Shown in pieces: positions 10,271 through 17,736 of a stretch of 20,206 nt of DNA. The notes beneath the pieces were generated by a model, which was not told the origin of the DNA, ran no database searches, and saw nothing but the letters and a program-made list of their open reading frames with translations. The DNA comes from Hirudo medicinalis (taxonomy: Eukaryota; Annelida; Clitellata; Hirudinida; Hirudinidae): positions 382,846 through 403,051 of the forward strand of contig MPNW01000023.1 in the NCBI GenBank assembly GCA_011800805.1, written 5' to 3'. Each line of letters begins with the position of its first letter. Within the stretch, counting starts at the first letter, position 1. The position numbers and the translations under genes are program-made.

Positions 10271-10551
10271 ATCTGTTTACTGCATCCGTCGTACAACGGC
10301 ACTCGCTTGGATATTTATAAATATTTAGAATAATTACAATTTGTATTACCATTATTATATTACAACAACATTAATATTTTGTTATTGAATAAATCTTAGT
10401 GTGTTACAACAAACCTATGGTACTACCCTAAATGCCGATCTTAACTAGAGCTCATTATCGGGGTAGGGTTTATATTACGAGAACCTTGAAAATTCATGCT
10501 AGGGCTATTTTCATAGATGTAGGAATTATAAAAATTAATCAAAAACTGTAT
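10271..10551. other. Intron sequence, nothing recognised
   Basis: AT-rich sequence without an open frame or repeat that I can identify. Confidence 0.4.
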
Positions 10552-10572
10552 TTTATTACGTTTTATTTTATT
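10552..10572 (-). promoter_or_regulatory. Cluster of AATAAA signals behind exon 9
   Basis: Three overlapping or adjacent AATAAA motifs on the minus strand start about 36 bases after a TGA at 10610-10608, which ends exon 9 if its donor is not used. They could end a short transcript encoding only the Rab-binding head. Confidence 0.4.
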
Positions 10573-10618
10573 AATTTATAATTAAATAACTGAATTCAAA
10601 TGATCTGTCAAGTACTAC

Positions 10619-10772
10619 CTTGACTACAGTCGTTGTTGTTATTATTGTCGCCAGGGAAAATTTCATTTTTCTCTGATACTTCAGACATTTTGGCAAGCAC
10701 TGCCAAAGTCAGTTTGTTAGGCATGCTGTTCTTAATGCTTTTATTTTCTTCTGGGCTCATATCCTCGATCGT
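10619..10772 (-). CDS. Slac2-like gene, exon 9 (possible early end)
   Basis: A textbook acceptor (CTCTTTCTCCTCAG, AG at 10774-10773) opens the exon in phase 0, directly matching exon 8. It encodes TIEDMSPEENKSIKN, then LTLAVLAKMSEVSEKNE and an Asn run. The donor CAAG|GTAGTA (GT at 10618-10617) leaves in phase 1 and fits exon 10. If unspliced, four codons more reach a TGA at 10610-10608, followed by AATAAA motifs. The Ala/Leu/Glu-rich helical character resembles the segment after the Rab-binding domain in MyRIP, though identity is too low to be sure. Confidence 0.75.
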
Positions 10773-10857
10773 CTGAGGAGAAAGAGTTTATAAATTTGAA
10801 GATAGTTTCAAAGAAAAAATCTAAATTAAAAATCTAAATCATTAAACATTAACATAG

Positions 10858-10998
10858 CGTGAAGGTTAGCCGAATGGGTTGCGTTCCTGCATGCGGTCGT
10901 AATAGCAACAGTCGTAATGTGTCGTGTTCGCAACACGGCCTGCACCACCAGGGAACGCCCTCGGATAGGGGCGCTATATAAATGATACAGATACAGAT
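10858..10998 (+). mobile_element. tRNA-derived SINE, plus-strand copy
   Basis: The unit begins near GCGTGAAGG. It has an A-box-like TAGCCGAATGGG at 10867-10878 and a B-box-like GTGTTCGCAAC at 10924-10934 within a small hairpin. The 3' body contains CGCCCTCGGATAGGGGCG and GCGCTATATAAAT and ends in a short GATACA repeat. A reversed, 5'-truncated copy lies at 12121-12203, which shows that this is a dispersed repeat and not a functional tRNA gene. The structure of tRNA-like head, conserved body and short-repeat tail is typical of SINEs. Target duplications were not clear. Confidence 0.75.
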
Positions 10999-11007
10999 CG
11001 ATTAAAA

Positions 11008-11043
11008 AGTGCCTTCACATCCCGTTCGGATGTATAAGGCACT
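11008..11043. repeat. Perfect-arm hairpin next to the SINE tail
   Basis: A 36-base inverted repeat: AGTGCCTT, one base, ACATCC, loop CGTTC, GGATGT, two bases, AAGGCACT. All 14 arm pairs are Watson-Crick. It starts ten bases after the SINE tail and is flanked by GATCGAT and GATCGGC. Its role is unknown. Confidence 0.7.
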
Positions 11044-11304
11044 CAAAGATCGGCTAAATACAAATAATACAAAAAACATAGACTAACATGAGTAAATATA
11101 AAAGGTTTCGAGAATAGGAAAAGGCTTTCAAAAAGATGCGGTTAGGTTAAAAGAGATTTTGATCCTGTTTACTTATACATAAAATTATTTCGCAGTTTTA
11201 CACGAAGGAAAAATATAATAAAAAACTTTGTCATAATAATTGACTAAGTAAGCTCTGTACTAATCTGATAGAAAACAATAGCGATATCATTTTCCGTTTT
11301 TCAC

Positions 11305-11391
11305 CTTATCGATGATGGCTTCAGATAACTGTTCAAGGTAGACTTGCGTTCTCAATCCAGTGGGATTAATGTTAAAGTGAGAGATTTGGAG
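11305..11391 (-). CDS. Slac2-like gene, exon 8
   Basis: An 87-base exon between ATTATTTTATTCAG (AG at 11393-11392) and GATAAG|GTGAAA (GT at 11304-11303), phase 0 at both ends. It encodes LQISHFNINPTGLRTQ and YLEQLSEAIIDK, which runs straight into exon 9. The helical YLEQLSEAIIDKTIED stretch resembles the LTEELATTILQKII region of human MyRIP in character and position after the Rab-binding domain. That is a family inference, not a proven alignment. Confidence 0.75.
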
Positions 11392-11600
11392 CTGAATAAA
11401 ATAATACTGTTGTCAACGTTTTAGACATTAAATCCTGACATTTTAAATATTTTTGATGTCATTGTTTCAATGTTAAATTATGAACATTTGATCTTTTTTT
11501 AATATTACTTTTTAAATTTATTTCTGATTAAGTACATTCTTATAGCTCGTACGATTACTTATTAATTTCTTATAATTTATAATTTTTTTTTTTAAATTAC

Positions 11601-11642
11601 GGAATAAAAAATTGCTAATAGTTTCTGCTTAAGATGTCTTTC
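11601..11642 (-). CDS. Slac2-like gene, candidate 42-base mini-exon 7
   Basis: An excellent pyrimidine tract and AG (TTCAAAGCTTTCTTTAG, AG at 11644-11643) precede 14 open codons, ERHLKQKLLAIFYS, and a usable donor, TCC|GTAATT (GT at 11600-11599). It is phase 0 at both ends, so it fits between exons 6 and 8 and could be included or skipped without changing the frame. Support comes only from splice signals and phase. Confidence 0.45.
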
Positions 11643-11783
11643 CTAAAGAAAGCTTTGAAAGGAAGCGTGAAATATTTGTTGGCATCTTTTACAGATGCCT
11701 ATATCAAAGACAGTTATATTTCTTACTGTTATTGAATTTTCATTATTCTAATAAGCATCATTAAAATCAACGAATTTACGAAC

Positions 11784-11893
11784 TTTGTCCTTGTTTATGG
11801 CATAAGTAAGAAAGTCTTCTATTACATGAACATCTGATTCTTCTATCGTCCCTTCGATGTCAACATTTTGATGATTAATGTTTTCTGATTTTC
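11784..11893 (-). CDS. Slac2-like gene, exon 6 (3' edge uncertain)
   Basis: Opens after TTGCTCATTAAG (AG at 11895-11894) in phase 1, matching exon 5. It encodes an acidic segment, HQNVDIEGTIEESDVHVIED, then FLTYAINKDK. The frame stays open to a TAG at 11750-11748. To reach exon 7 or 8 in phase 0, the donor may be AAA|GTTCGT (exon end 11784) or CAT|GTAATA (exon end 11826). Neither is ideal. If no donor is used, translation would stop at the TAG. Confidence 0.5.
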
Positions 11894-12120
11894 CTTAATG
11901 AGCAACATTTTATGTATCGTTATAAAATTATTTTATCAGTTAGACATTGCTTGATCATTATAATTAATTCATATTCTCAGCAAAAAATCCGCACTCATAT
12001 TAATGTATGCCATCTTTTGGTCACTCTCGTCACAATTGATGTATGTATTGTGATATTGATGTGCCTTATGTATTCGAATAGGATGTTAAGGCAAGATGTT
12101 AAGGTTTTAATTGCTTAACC

Positions 12121-12203
12121 ATTTATGTAGCGCCCCTATCCGAGGGCGATCTCTGGCGGTACAGGCTGGGTTGCGATCACGACATTATGACTGTTGCCAT
12201 TAC
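12121..12203 (-). mobile_element. tRNA-derived SINE, reversed truncated copy
   Basis: Read on the minus strand, it starts GTAATGGCAACAGTC and continues with GATCGCAACC (degenerate B box), then CGCCCTCGGATAGGGGCG and GCGCTACATAAAT. It matches the plus-strand SINE at 10858-10998 from that copy's GTAATAGCAACAGTC onward. The tRNA-like 5' third, with the A box, is missing. Homology begins at the very base where exon 5 ends, so the truncated element provides the splice donor GTAATG. Confidence 0.75.
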
Positions 12204-12254
12204 TTAACTTAGTCAAAGACTTGAATCTTAAAACTAATGATGACCTTTTATCTC
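12204..12254 (-). CDS. Slac2-like gene, exon 5 (donor at SINE edge)
   Basis: A 51-base exon after a very strong acceptor (CTCTCTTCATTGCTGCAG, AG at 12256-12255), phase 1 in and phase 1 out. It encodes the basic segment DKRSSLVLRFKSLTKL. The donor in the correct phase is A|GTAATG at 12203-12202, the first bases of the SINE fragment. An alternative GTTAAG donor at 12208-12207 would leave in phase 2 and fits the next exon less well. Confidence 0.65.
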
Positions 12255-12414
12255 CTGCAGCAATGAAGAGAGCAGCAGAGTAATCACTGACCTTTGAACA
12301 TTCAGAATTTCTTTGTCTGGTTGTAAAGTTATTATATGAATTACTGCCTATTATTATTAGTGTATCCTTAACGCAATTAATGTGTGAGCAGAACCAATTA
12401 AAATTAAGTCTTAC

Positions 12415-12516
12415 TTTTAGTGTTGTCAACCTTTCCAAAGTGTACTGGATTCCCCTTGAAAACTTGTTTAACTTTAGCAAGCGTTATATTGAATAATTCT
12501 TTGTAGCCAGAATGCA
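12415..12516 (-). CDS. Slac2-like gene, exon 4
   Basis: A 102-base exon between GAAACATTTGCAG (AG at 12518-12517) and AAAA|GTAAGA (GT at 12414-12413), phase 1 at both ends. Only this phase is open. It encodes HSGYKELFNITLAKVKQVF followed by KGNPVHFGKVDNTK. Joined to exon 3 it gives KNLQNKKHLHSG, which resembles the end of the Rab-binding domain in MyRIP, where a KNLYRKHRLESG-like sequence follows the second helix. Confidence 0.75.
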
Positions 12517-13008
12517 CTGCAAATGTTTCAGTAAATGATGCATTGATTTGAAAATAACTTCAATGTATACTTTGAACACTTTGTTATTTGTACGTGGAAC
12601 GAGATCTTGTCAATGGCCTTTTTAGGATTTATGATAGAGTTTACGGAACAGATTGGGCATTAACATTCTATTACGGAATTAATTAACAACCTAGATCATC
12701 ATGCGAAAGCTAATAAGTTTTATTTCAATAATAAAAAATTTCACCATATACTTAGTGGCATAATTTGTGGTCTAACCGGAGTCTACACTTGCTTGATAAT
12801 GATAAAAAAATATTCAATTTGTAGTTCTACTTTTTTAAGATAAACTTCCGTTTGCCAAAAGTGCATAACTTTAAAAGTATCTTTAAAGATGATTATCAGT
12901 GAATGATAATTAAATAATTTTCTACCTCTGAGTTAAACCTCGTAGAATCCTAAAGACAAAATATATCGACTTCAACGTTGGCTACCAGCTGATGACCCCT
13001 CTAATATC
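12517..13008. other. Intron sequence, no gene called
   Basis: AT-rich. It contains a 24-base microexon-like unit at 12926-12949, discussed among the rejected items, and otherwise nothing I can support. Confidence 0.4.
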
Positions 13009-13050
13009 ACTTTTTTTTTATTTTGTTTGTTTGTTTTGTTTTGTTTGTCA
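13009..13050 (+). repeat. Simple TTTGT/TTTG-rich repeat
   Basis: Imperfect runs of TTTGT and TTTTGTTTG following a T tract, typical of a microsatellite. Intronic. Confidence 0.7.
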
Positions 13051-13534
13051 ATACACTGTCTTTGTTGAAGGTGCCTTTAATATCACCACCATGAAAAGCT
13101 TTGACAGAAGCATTTTTCTGGAGAGACCTCCACTGAAGGATGTAGGATGAAAATTGTAGGATGACCATCAACAATGCCTTTATTGGCACCAGTAAATTTG
13201 TATCCACAACAGTGTGTTCACAAAACTTGTGAAGTACTTGGAAAAACTGGAGGAGTCTCAGATGTTGTAGTTGATGGATTTGTTCCTGGTGTTAATTATG
13301 ATGTCACTTAAGGCATTGCTTCGTTTGCTCATCTGAATGACAATGCTTTCATCACCGTCAGAAGAAAACGGTGATACAATGTAACTGTTGCCTTTGTTGC
13401 AATTTAGAATTGCTCTTCAACATTTTATCTCTTATGTTATTTTTTAGTTTTATTTGTATTATCAAATATTTGACAATTGTATTTTAAATTTTAATTTCAC
13501 TTTTAAATATTCGTGTAACTCTCACTTTAAAATT

Positions 13535-13592
13535 TCGTATTACCCTGACGATGGCCTTAGAGGCCGAAACTGATCAGTCGGTTATTAAAAGC
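13535..13592 (+). ncRNA. Hammerhead-ribozyme-like core, probably from a Penelope-like element
   Basis: CTGACGA at 13545-13551 matches the CUGANGA box. GGCC, a five-base loop and GGCC (13553-13565) form stem II. GAAA follows at 13566-13569. Then CTGATCAG can form a very small stem III, followed by a GTC-type cleavage site at about 13577-13579. The flanking ACC before the first box pairs with GGT after the cleavage site to start stem I. One extra T at 13552, between the first box and stem II, departs from the consensus. Tiny stem III hammerheads are established in Penelope-like retroelements. No coding part of such an element was recognised nearby. Confidence 0.5.
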
Positions 13593-14041
13593 TACAAATA
13601 TAGATTTAGTGACAAAGTTTTTTCGTTATTTAAAGCATATAACTGAAAAACAATCTCCTCTAAATGACGAGCTTATTTTAACAAAACTTGTTTAAACGAA
13701 AATATTGAGCCGTTTTATAGTAAACATATAAGTAATACTAAACCATCATTGTCGGTTGTAAATGATGTAGATTCCATTAGAGACTGTTGTGAATCTGTTG
13801 AAAATGTTAAAGCTATCCTTGTCTGGTTTTGATTTAAATATTTCAGTAATCAAATCAACTTTAAAGTTGCATAGTTGATAGTACAAATGAGAACTAGCAG
13901 AATCGCAGTAAATGTCGTCATTATTCACATATGATTAGTTTACAAAATTATGCAATAATAGCAAGAGCTAATTACAAATTATAGTCAAGAAAAAGAAATA
14001 ATGACTACACTCGCCAATTGATTCAATAATTTAGAACTTAC
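13593..14041. other. Intron sequence with unassigned open frames
   Basis: Short open frames occur on both strands. The plus-strand frame reads NENIEPFYSKH and SVVNDVDSIRDCCESVENV. The minus-strand frame runs 13746-13928. Neither has a recognised family, and the minus frame lacks an acceptor in phase. The plus frame might be Penelope-related residue next to the hammerhead-like motif, but this is a guess. Confidence 0.3.
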
Positions 14042-14148
14042 AGTGTTTTTTATTTTGCAGATTCTTAATTATTTCGGTGATACAATGTGTTTCGAATTTT
14101 ATCTTCATTTCATCATAAAACCATGAATTTTTCTTCCGCAAGAAATCC
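14042..14148 (-). CDS. Slac2-like gene, exon 3: second helix of the Rab-binding domain
   Basis: A 107-base exon entered at GAAAG (AG at 14150-14149) in phase 2 and left at CACT|GTAAGT in phase 1. It encodes DFLRKKNSWFYDEMKIKF and then ITEIIKNLQNKKH. In melanophilin and MyRIP the zinc finger is followed by a SLEWFY/EWYY motif, a basic helix and KVLKNLY. Here NSWFYDEMKIKF and TEIIKNL hold the same positions. The Trp-Phe of this motif is known to fit a pocket on Rab27, so Rab27-type GTPase binding is the family-based prediction. A competing AG further upstream, at about 14172, would be in phase 1 and does not fit exon 2. Confidence 0.8.
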
Positions 14149-14249
14149 CTTTCAAAATATAATAAGACTATTTACAGATTAACATTTTAATGACAATCTT
14201 AAATGGGCATGTTAATTATGTCAAAAAAATTAATATTAATAATATAATA

Positions 14250-14345
14250 TGGGCTACCCATATTAACGATTAATCTTTCGATTAATCGCTAATAAATTTT
14301 TAACGATTAATTTATTTTATGACGATTAATTTTCGATTATTTTTT
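14250..14345. repeat. CGATTAAT-rich repeat block
   Basis: ACGATTAAT and its complement ATTAATCG recur about six times in direct and inverted orientation. Such blocks can flank BED-finger hAT elements, and a possible BED fragment follows immediately. Confidence 0.55.
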
Positions 14346-14362
14346 TATTACTTACTGAAGCA

Positions 14363-14551
14363 ATGTCGATATTTAATTGCACAGGAAATTTTAATTTGTT
14401 ATTGTTACTGTCAAAAATGGTCGGCTCTAAGGTAAATGGTAAATTGCGTGACCATTTTGGTTTTAAAGTAGACCATAACAATAAAGTTATTGATGGTGAG
14501 AAGATGTACTTTCTCAACTATCCGCAGATTCTGCTCCGTTTACAGCTTTGA
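14363..14551 (+). pseudogene. Possible BED-finger fragment of a ZBED-type hAT transposase
   Basis: The plus-strand frame reads SKVNGKLRDHFGFKVD followed by NNKVIDGEKMY. BED fingers of ZBED-like transposases commonly start SxVWxxFGF and then have an acidic loop before the first Cys pair. The expected CxxC after EKMY is not present, so the fragment would be broken just there. The CGATTAAT block directly upstream fits this reading. An antisense exon has also been considered (see rejected items). Low to moderate confidence. Confidence 0.35.
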
Positions 14552-14854
14552 CATCTTCTTCCCTCCAAAGTGCTTCCATCAACCATTTTCTCGGTTTTCT
14601 TTTCAACTGAAACCAGTGAGGCAGTCTGACAAAGAACCGGCGCATCGAATACTGGCGTGATTTTTATTTTTGTGATGTGTCAAATACTTCACTATGAAGC
14701 ATTCACAATCAGAGCCTGGTTTGAAACAACAATTTTGTTATGTGAATCTTCTCCTCTGCAAATATCTCTTCTCTTTATGGGATGTACTAGGCTATCCATT
14801 GTCGCCATTCAATTTGGTGTAATAAGAATCACTGAACTCATATTCGTTCACACC
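14552..14854. other. Intron sequence, possibly gag-derived
   Basis: No intact frame. It may be the rest of the gypsy gag region that starts at about 14975 on the minus strand, but the frames are too broken to confirm. Confidence 0.3.
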
Positions 14855-15216
14855 ATAGCCATAGTCAATTAGTCATGTTCCGATGCGCTCTCGCAATTCC
14901 TCCTCTTTGCCTCTATAATTCAAATTTATATCCTTCAGTTCACTTCTCAATTATCCGACTTCTAATTCTTCACAAATTTGATAGGCATCATGTGTTTTTG
15001 TTTGATCCCACTCTTGACACCAATTTAATTAACGACGGAACTCGTTCTTCCCTTGTGTTGATCAGTCACTGAATAGGAATGATCTTTAATGTCAAATGTG
15101 TTTTGTGGGTAATCTGCACAGTATTAATCTATTGACATCGAGGGGTAAAAAGATACTAAAAATAATAAAACGAAATTAGTTGAATATAAAGTTAATTATT
15201 TTCATGCCTCAGTTAC
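14855..15216 (-). mobile_element. Gypsy-type LTR retrotransposon relic: LTR end, primer-binding site, gag start
   Basis: On the minus strand a primer-binding-site-like sequence, TGGTGTCAAGAGTGGGATC, ends the putative LTR at about 15022-15004. Downstream, at about 14975-14890, a broken frame reads LRSELKDINLNYRGKEEEL, which looks like the SAP-like helix motif at the start of some gypsy gag proteins. A possible LTR start, TGTTGTAACTGAGG, lies near 15216, giving an LTR of about 190 bases. Stops interrupt the gag frame. The assignment rests on the combination of primer site and SAP-like motif. The plus-strand frames here are shadows. Confidence 0.45.
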
Positions 15217-15261
15217 AACATTATTAATAGATCTGCAGATCTTATAAAAAAAAATATTTAC

Positions 15262-15486
15262 CTCTCTTTTGAGCAAGAGGGACAGATGAGAAAAGCCTCA
15301 TTTGATATCTTTTCGCTAAAGCATCTACGGCAGAAGTTAAAACTGCAAATATGACAGCGTATCCTTGGAATAAATATCGGAATGAAGGTGGAGAAGCAAT
15401 TTAGGCAGCAGGTATTATTGAAGTTGGAGTTGAAGGTCAGAAGATTTCTTCTCGTCCGTATGTGCTCTATTTCTTTTTCCAGGGCT
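15262..15486 (-). CDS. Slac2-like gene, exon 2: FYVE-related zinc finger of the Rab-binding domain
   Basis: A 225-base exon, phase 2 in (AG at 15488-15487, GCTGAAATTAG) and phase 2 out (GAGAG|GTAAAT, GT at 15261-15260). It encodes the end of helix 1 (ALEKEIEHIRTRRNLL), then a treble-clef finger with four CxxC pairs: CLNC, CHIC, CRRC and CPSC, spaced as in rabphilin, Slp, melanophilin and MyRIP. These fingers sit between the two Rab-contacting helices and bind two zinc ions. The pattern and the flanking exons together identify a RabBD. A start codon in frame at 15509 is followed closely by this exon, but the first exon at 17840 is a better beginning. Confidence 0.87.
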
Positions 15487-16190
15487 CTAATTTCAGCGCA
15501 AATTAACATTACCGAATTTCATGCTTAGGACTACAAAGATGGAACTTATAAAACATTTAATAGATCCATCATGTTATTAGATGTGTATTGATATATAGAT
15601 GACTTGATTTATTGTAGCAGCGTTGCCCAGTTTAAGACTTGGTAAACAAATAAATATAAAACAATTTTTTTTAAATCTACTCAAATTTTTCTTCAAATGT
15701 TTCTTTGATTTGTATCAAATTGGCAATAATTTTTAAACATGTCAACCTATGAAAACCTTAATGCATGATATATTAACAAATATATAATTTATAAAGCTGT
15801 CATTATCAATGTCATTATTTTTTTGCCTCTATCACATCCAAACCATTCCGTTGTTTGAAGAATCAGACTTTTCTTAGCAACATGAATAACTTTTGGTCAA
15901 GGCTTACCTTTGCCTATCATCATTATTCCCATTATACATCGTTTTAATAAGCAGAATTGCAGTTAATACGAGTATGTTTTGTGATAGGTATCACTGATGT
16001 ATCTATTATGATGACTTGATATGAGATGGAGTCAATGGAGTCAACAGTTTTTGAAATTCATCGAAAGCTTTTGAGAAAGCCTTATAATATCCTGTCCTTG
16101 AAATGCTAATTAATTTAATTTTTCGAATAATATGGAATAATATTTTCGAACAAACATACTCGAATAAATTTAATAAACTATTTACTATTA
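15487..16190. other. Intron 1, 3' part; possible alternative first exon
   Basis: Mostly featureless AT-rich sequence. At 15908-15939 (minus) an ATG opens MYNGNNDDRQ and ends at a strong donor, AAAG|GTAAGC, in phase 2, the phase exon 2 needs. It could be an alternative start that lacks helix 1, but support is limited to the donor and phase. Confidence 0.3.
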
Positions 16191-17473
16191 GGGGCCGTCC
16201 GTTAATTAGGTCAGCAAAATAGGATAGGTTTGAAAAAGTTTGACAATTCTTGATAACGGGGAGGGGAGGAGTTTAAGATTATTTTACGTCAACAGTGTCA
16301 TTTTTATGATACAAATCTGAATTGTAACATATGGATTTATAAAATTACTGTTAGTAATTGTAATTAGCAGTTGTTAGTAATTTTGGAAACAGTTACATGC
16401 TATAAAACATGAGTTTCCTAGTATTTTTATCAACTGTCTTTGGTTTCGGGCGTCGGCGTCCATTTTGTTGAATACTGGACAAGCAGGCTCCCCTTCTGAT
16501 GTATACCTTCTGTTGAATACCATGTTGTGTTGCCAGCTCACGACTGGGTTGTAGCAGCAAGGCAAACACTCTTTCCATCGGTTTATTCAAAAAGATGGTC
16601 TAGGCAAACCTGAAGCTATAACTTATTCTGGTCAAACTCATAGCCATTAGGTCAGGCAAGCATTCCTCAATTAAAGTCGTCAGCCTATGCTCATGGACTG
16701 GATTGCCAAAGGCAACTTGAATTGGAAGAATTCGACGTCATATGATAAAAAAGGATGAAAGCAATAATAATAAGTTGGTCAAACCTGTTCTTATTGTGAC
16801 TGGGTGGTGGACCGGATGAAAATACAAGATATCAAAACGTTATTGATGTGGCAATTCGTTTTCTGAAGCCAACCTCGATGTTCAACAAATCTGGTACGAG
16901 TGCATTTTATTGAGTGGAAAGATGGATGGCTCCTTTGAGTCGAGAAATGTCCGGACTAATTTTACTTCACGAGTAGTTTGGAAGCCACCTTGATTCAAAA
17001 GGTCGAACAATTCAGGGACGTCATTAGGGGCATTGTCCCTGTCTTTGGCTGCCGAACGACTGAAAGAACTGATGGAAATTATTGCACCAAAGGAAAACTC
17101 CGATATTTTATGTGCTGAATGGTTAGATGAAGATTATGTCGATTTGTCTGGTTTATCAGTTCAACAAAATGATGGAAATGATGAATCTGATGCTACTCCT
17201 ATTGTTACAATAGAGGGATGTATGACTTTCTCATGGGAAGATGATAGGAGTTGACTTAAAAAAAATTTACATTAATATTCAGTTTAACAATTATTTTCAA
17301 AATAAAATAGTCGGAAATTCAAAGTATTACAAGATACAATTTAACAATTGCAAAGCACAAAAAATTTGTTGGGGATTGTCAATTTTGTTACATAATTATG
17401 TTAGGCTGTCTTTGGAAGTTTGTCGGTTGTTGTCAAAGGGTTATGTCTGTTGACATAATTAATGGACGACCCA
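16191..17473 (+). mobile_element. DNA transposon with 26-bp terminal inverted repeats, internally decayed
   Basis: The left end at 16191-16216 (GGGGCCGTCCGTTAATTAG...) and the right end at 17448-17473, read in reverse (TGGGTCGTCCATTAATTAT...), match at 21 of 26 positions, bounding a unit of 1283 bases. Inside, in shifting plus-strand frames from about 16540 to 17010, are transposase-like blocks: ARQTLFPSVYSK, GKPEAITYSGQTH, SAYAHGLD, GGPDENTRYQNVIDVAIRF and ERWMAPLSREMSGLIL, then FGSHLDSKGRTI. I recognise this as a widespread uncharacterised DDE-like family but cannot name the superfamily. The length is below that of an autonomous element. No target duplication was identified. The unit sits in intron 1 of the gene. 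Confidence 0.72.
17033..17254 (+). pseudogene. Unrecognised acidic reading frame inside the TIR transposon
   Basis: An open stretch with AAERLKELMEIIAPKENSD, CAEWLDEDYVDLSGL and an acidic end. It lies after the transposase blocks and before the right inverted repeat, so it is probably part of the transposon's coding region. No family recognised. Confidence 0.35.
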
Positions 17474-17736
17474 CGATTTTTTCTATCAACTTAATTTATT
17501 AATTTTAATTTTAAAAGAACTTTGAACTATTTAAAAATTTAATTTCGAAGAGTGAAAAAATTATCGGGTAACTACAGCCCCCAATGACTCTGGTGTTTTT
17601 CAGAGGTGCGATGGTGATCCATGCAATAAGAATAAAATAAAAATTAGATCTATTCAAATTAAATGAGTACTTTTATTTTATATTTTATTCAAAATTTAGG
17701 AAAAAGCGAATCGTTTGAGACGTTATCAAAACTTAC

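Noticed and set aside
10858..10998. Functional tRNA gene
   Set aside because: A and B box likenesses are present, but there is no acceptor stem or cloverleaf, and a second diverged copy with the same non-tRNA body shows it is a SINE.
12926..12949. A 24-base unit with a strong acceptor (TTTTGTCTTTAG) and GAG|GTAGAA donor on the minus strand
   Set aside because: Exons 3 and 4 join in phase 1, and in that phase the unit contains a TAA. It could only be a poison exon, and splice motifs alone are not enough to call it.
13746..13928. Minus-strand open frame of 60 codons
   Set aside because: No AG acceptor in phase lies at its start, and an internal acceptor leads to stops in the phase needed after exon 3.
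14352..14422. Minus-strand exon candidate ending TCA|GTAAGT with a good acceptor TTTACCTTAG
   Set aside because: Its phases (1 or 0 in, 0 out) fit neither exon 2 (phase 2 out) nor the preferred start of exon 3. The plus strand has a competing BED-finger reading here.
16374..16590. Minus-strand frame with ALLLQPSRELATQ, resembling DEAD-box helicase motif Ia
   Set aside because: The opposite strand carries consecutive transposase-like blocks (ARQTLFPSVYSK, GKPEAITYSG, GGPDEN) within a unit bounded by inverted repeats. The helicase likeness is limited to one motif and is an antisense coincidence.
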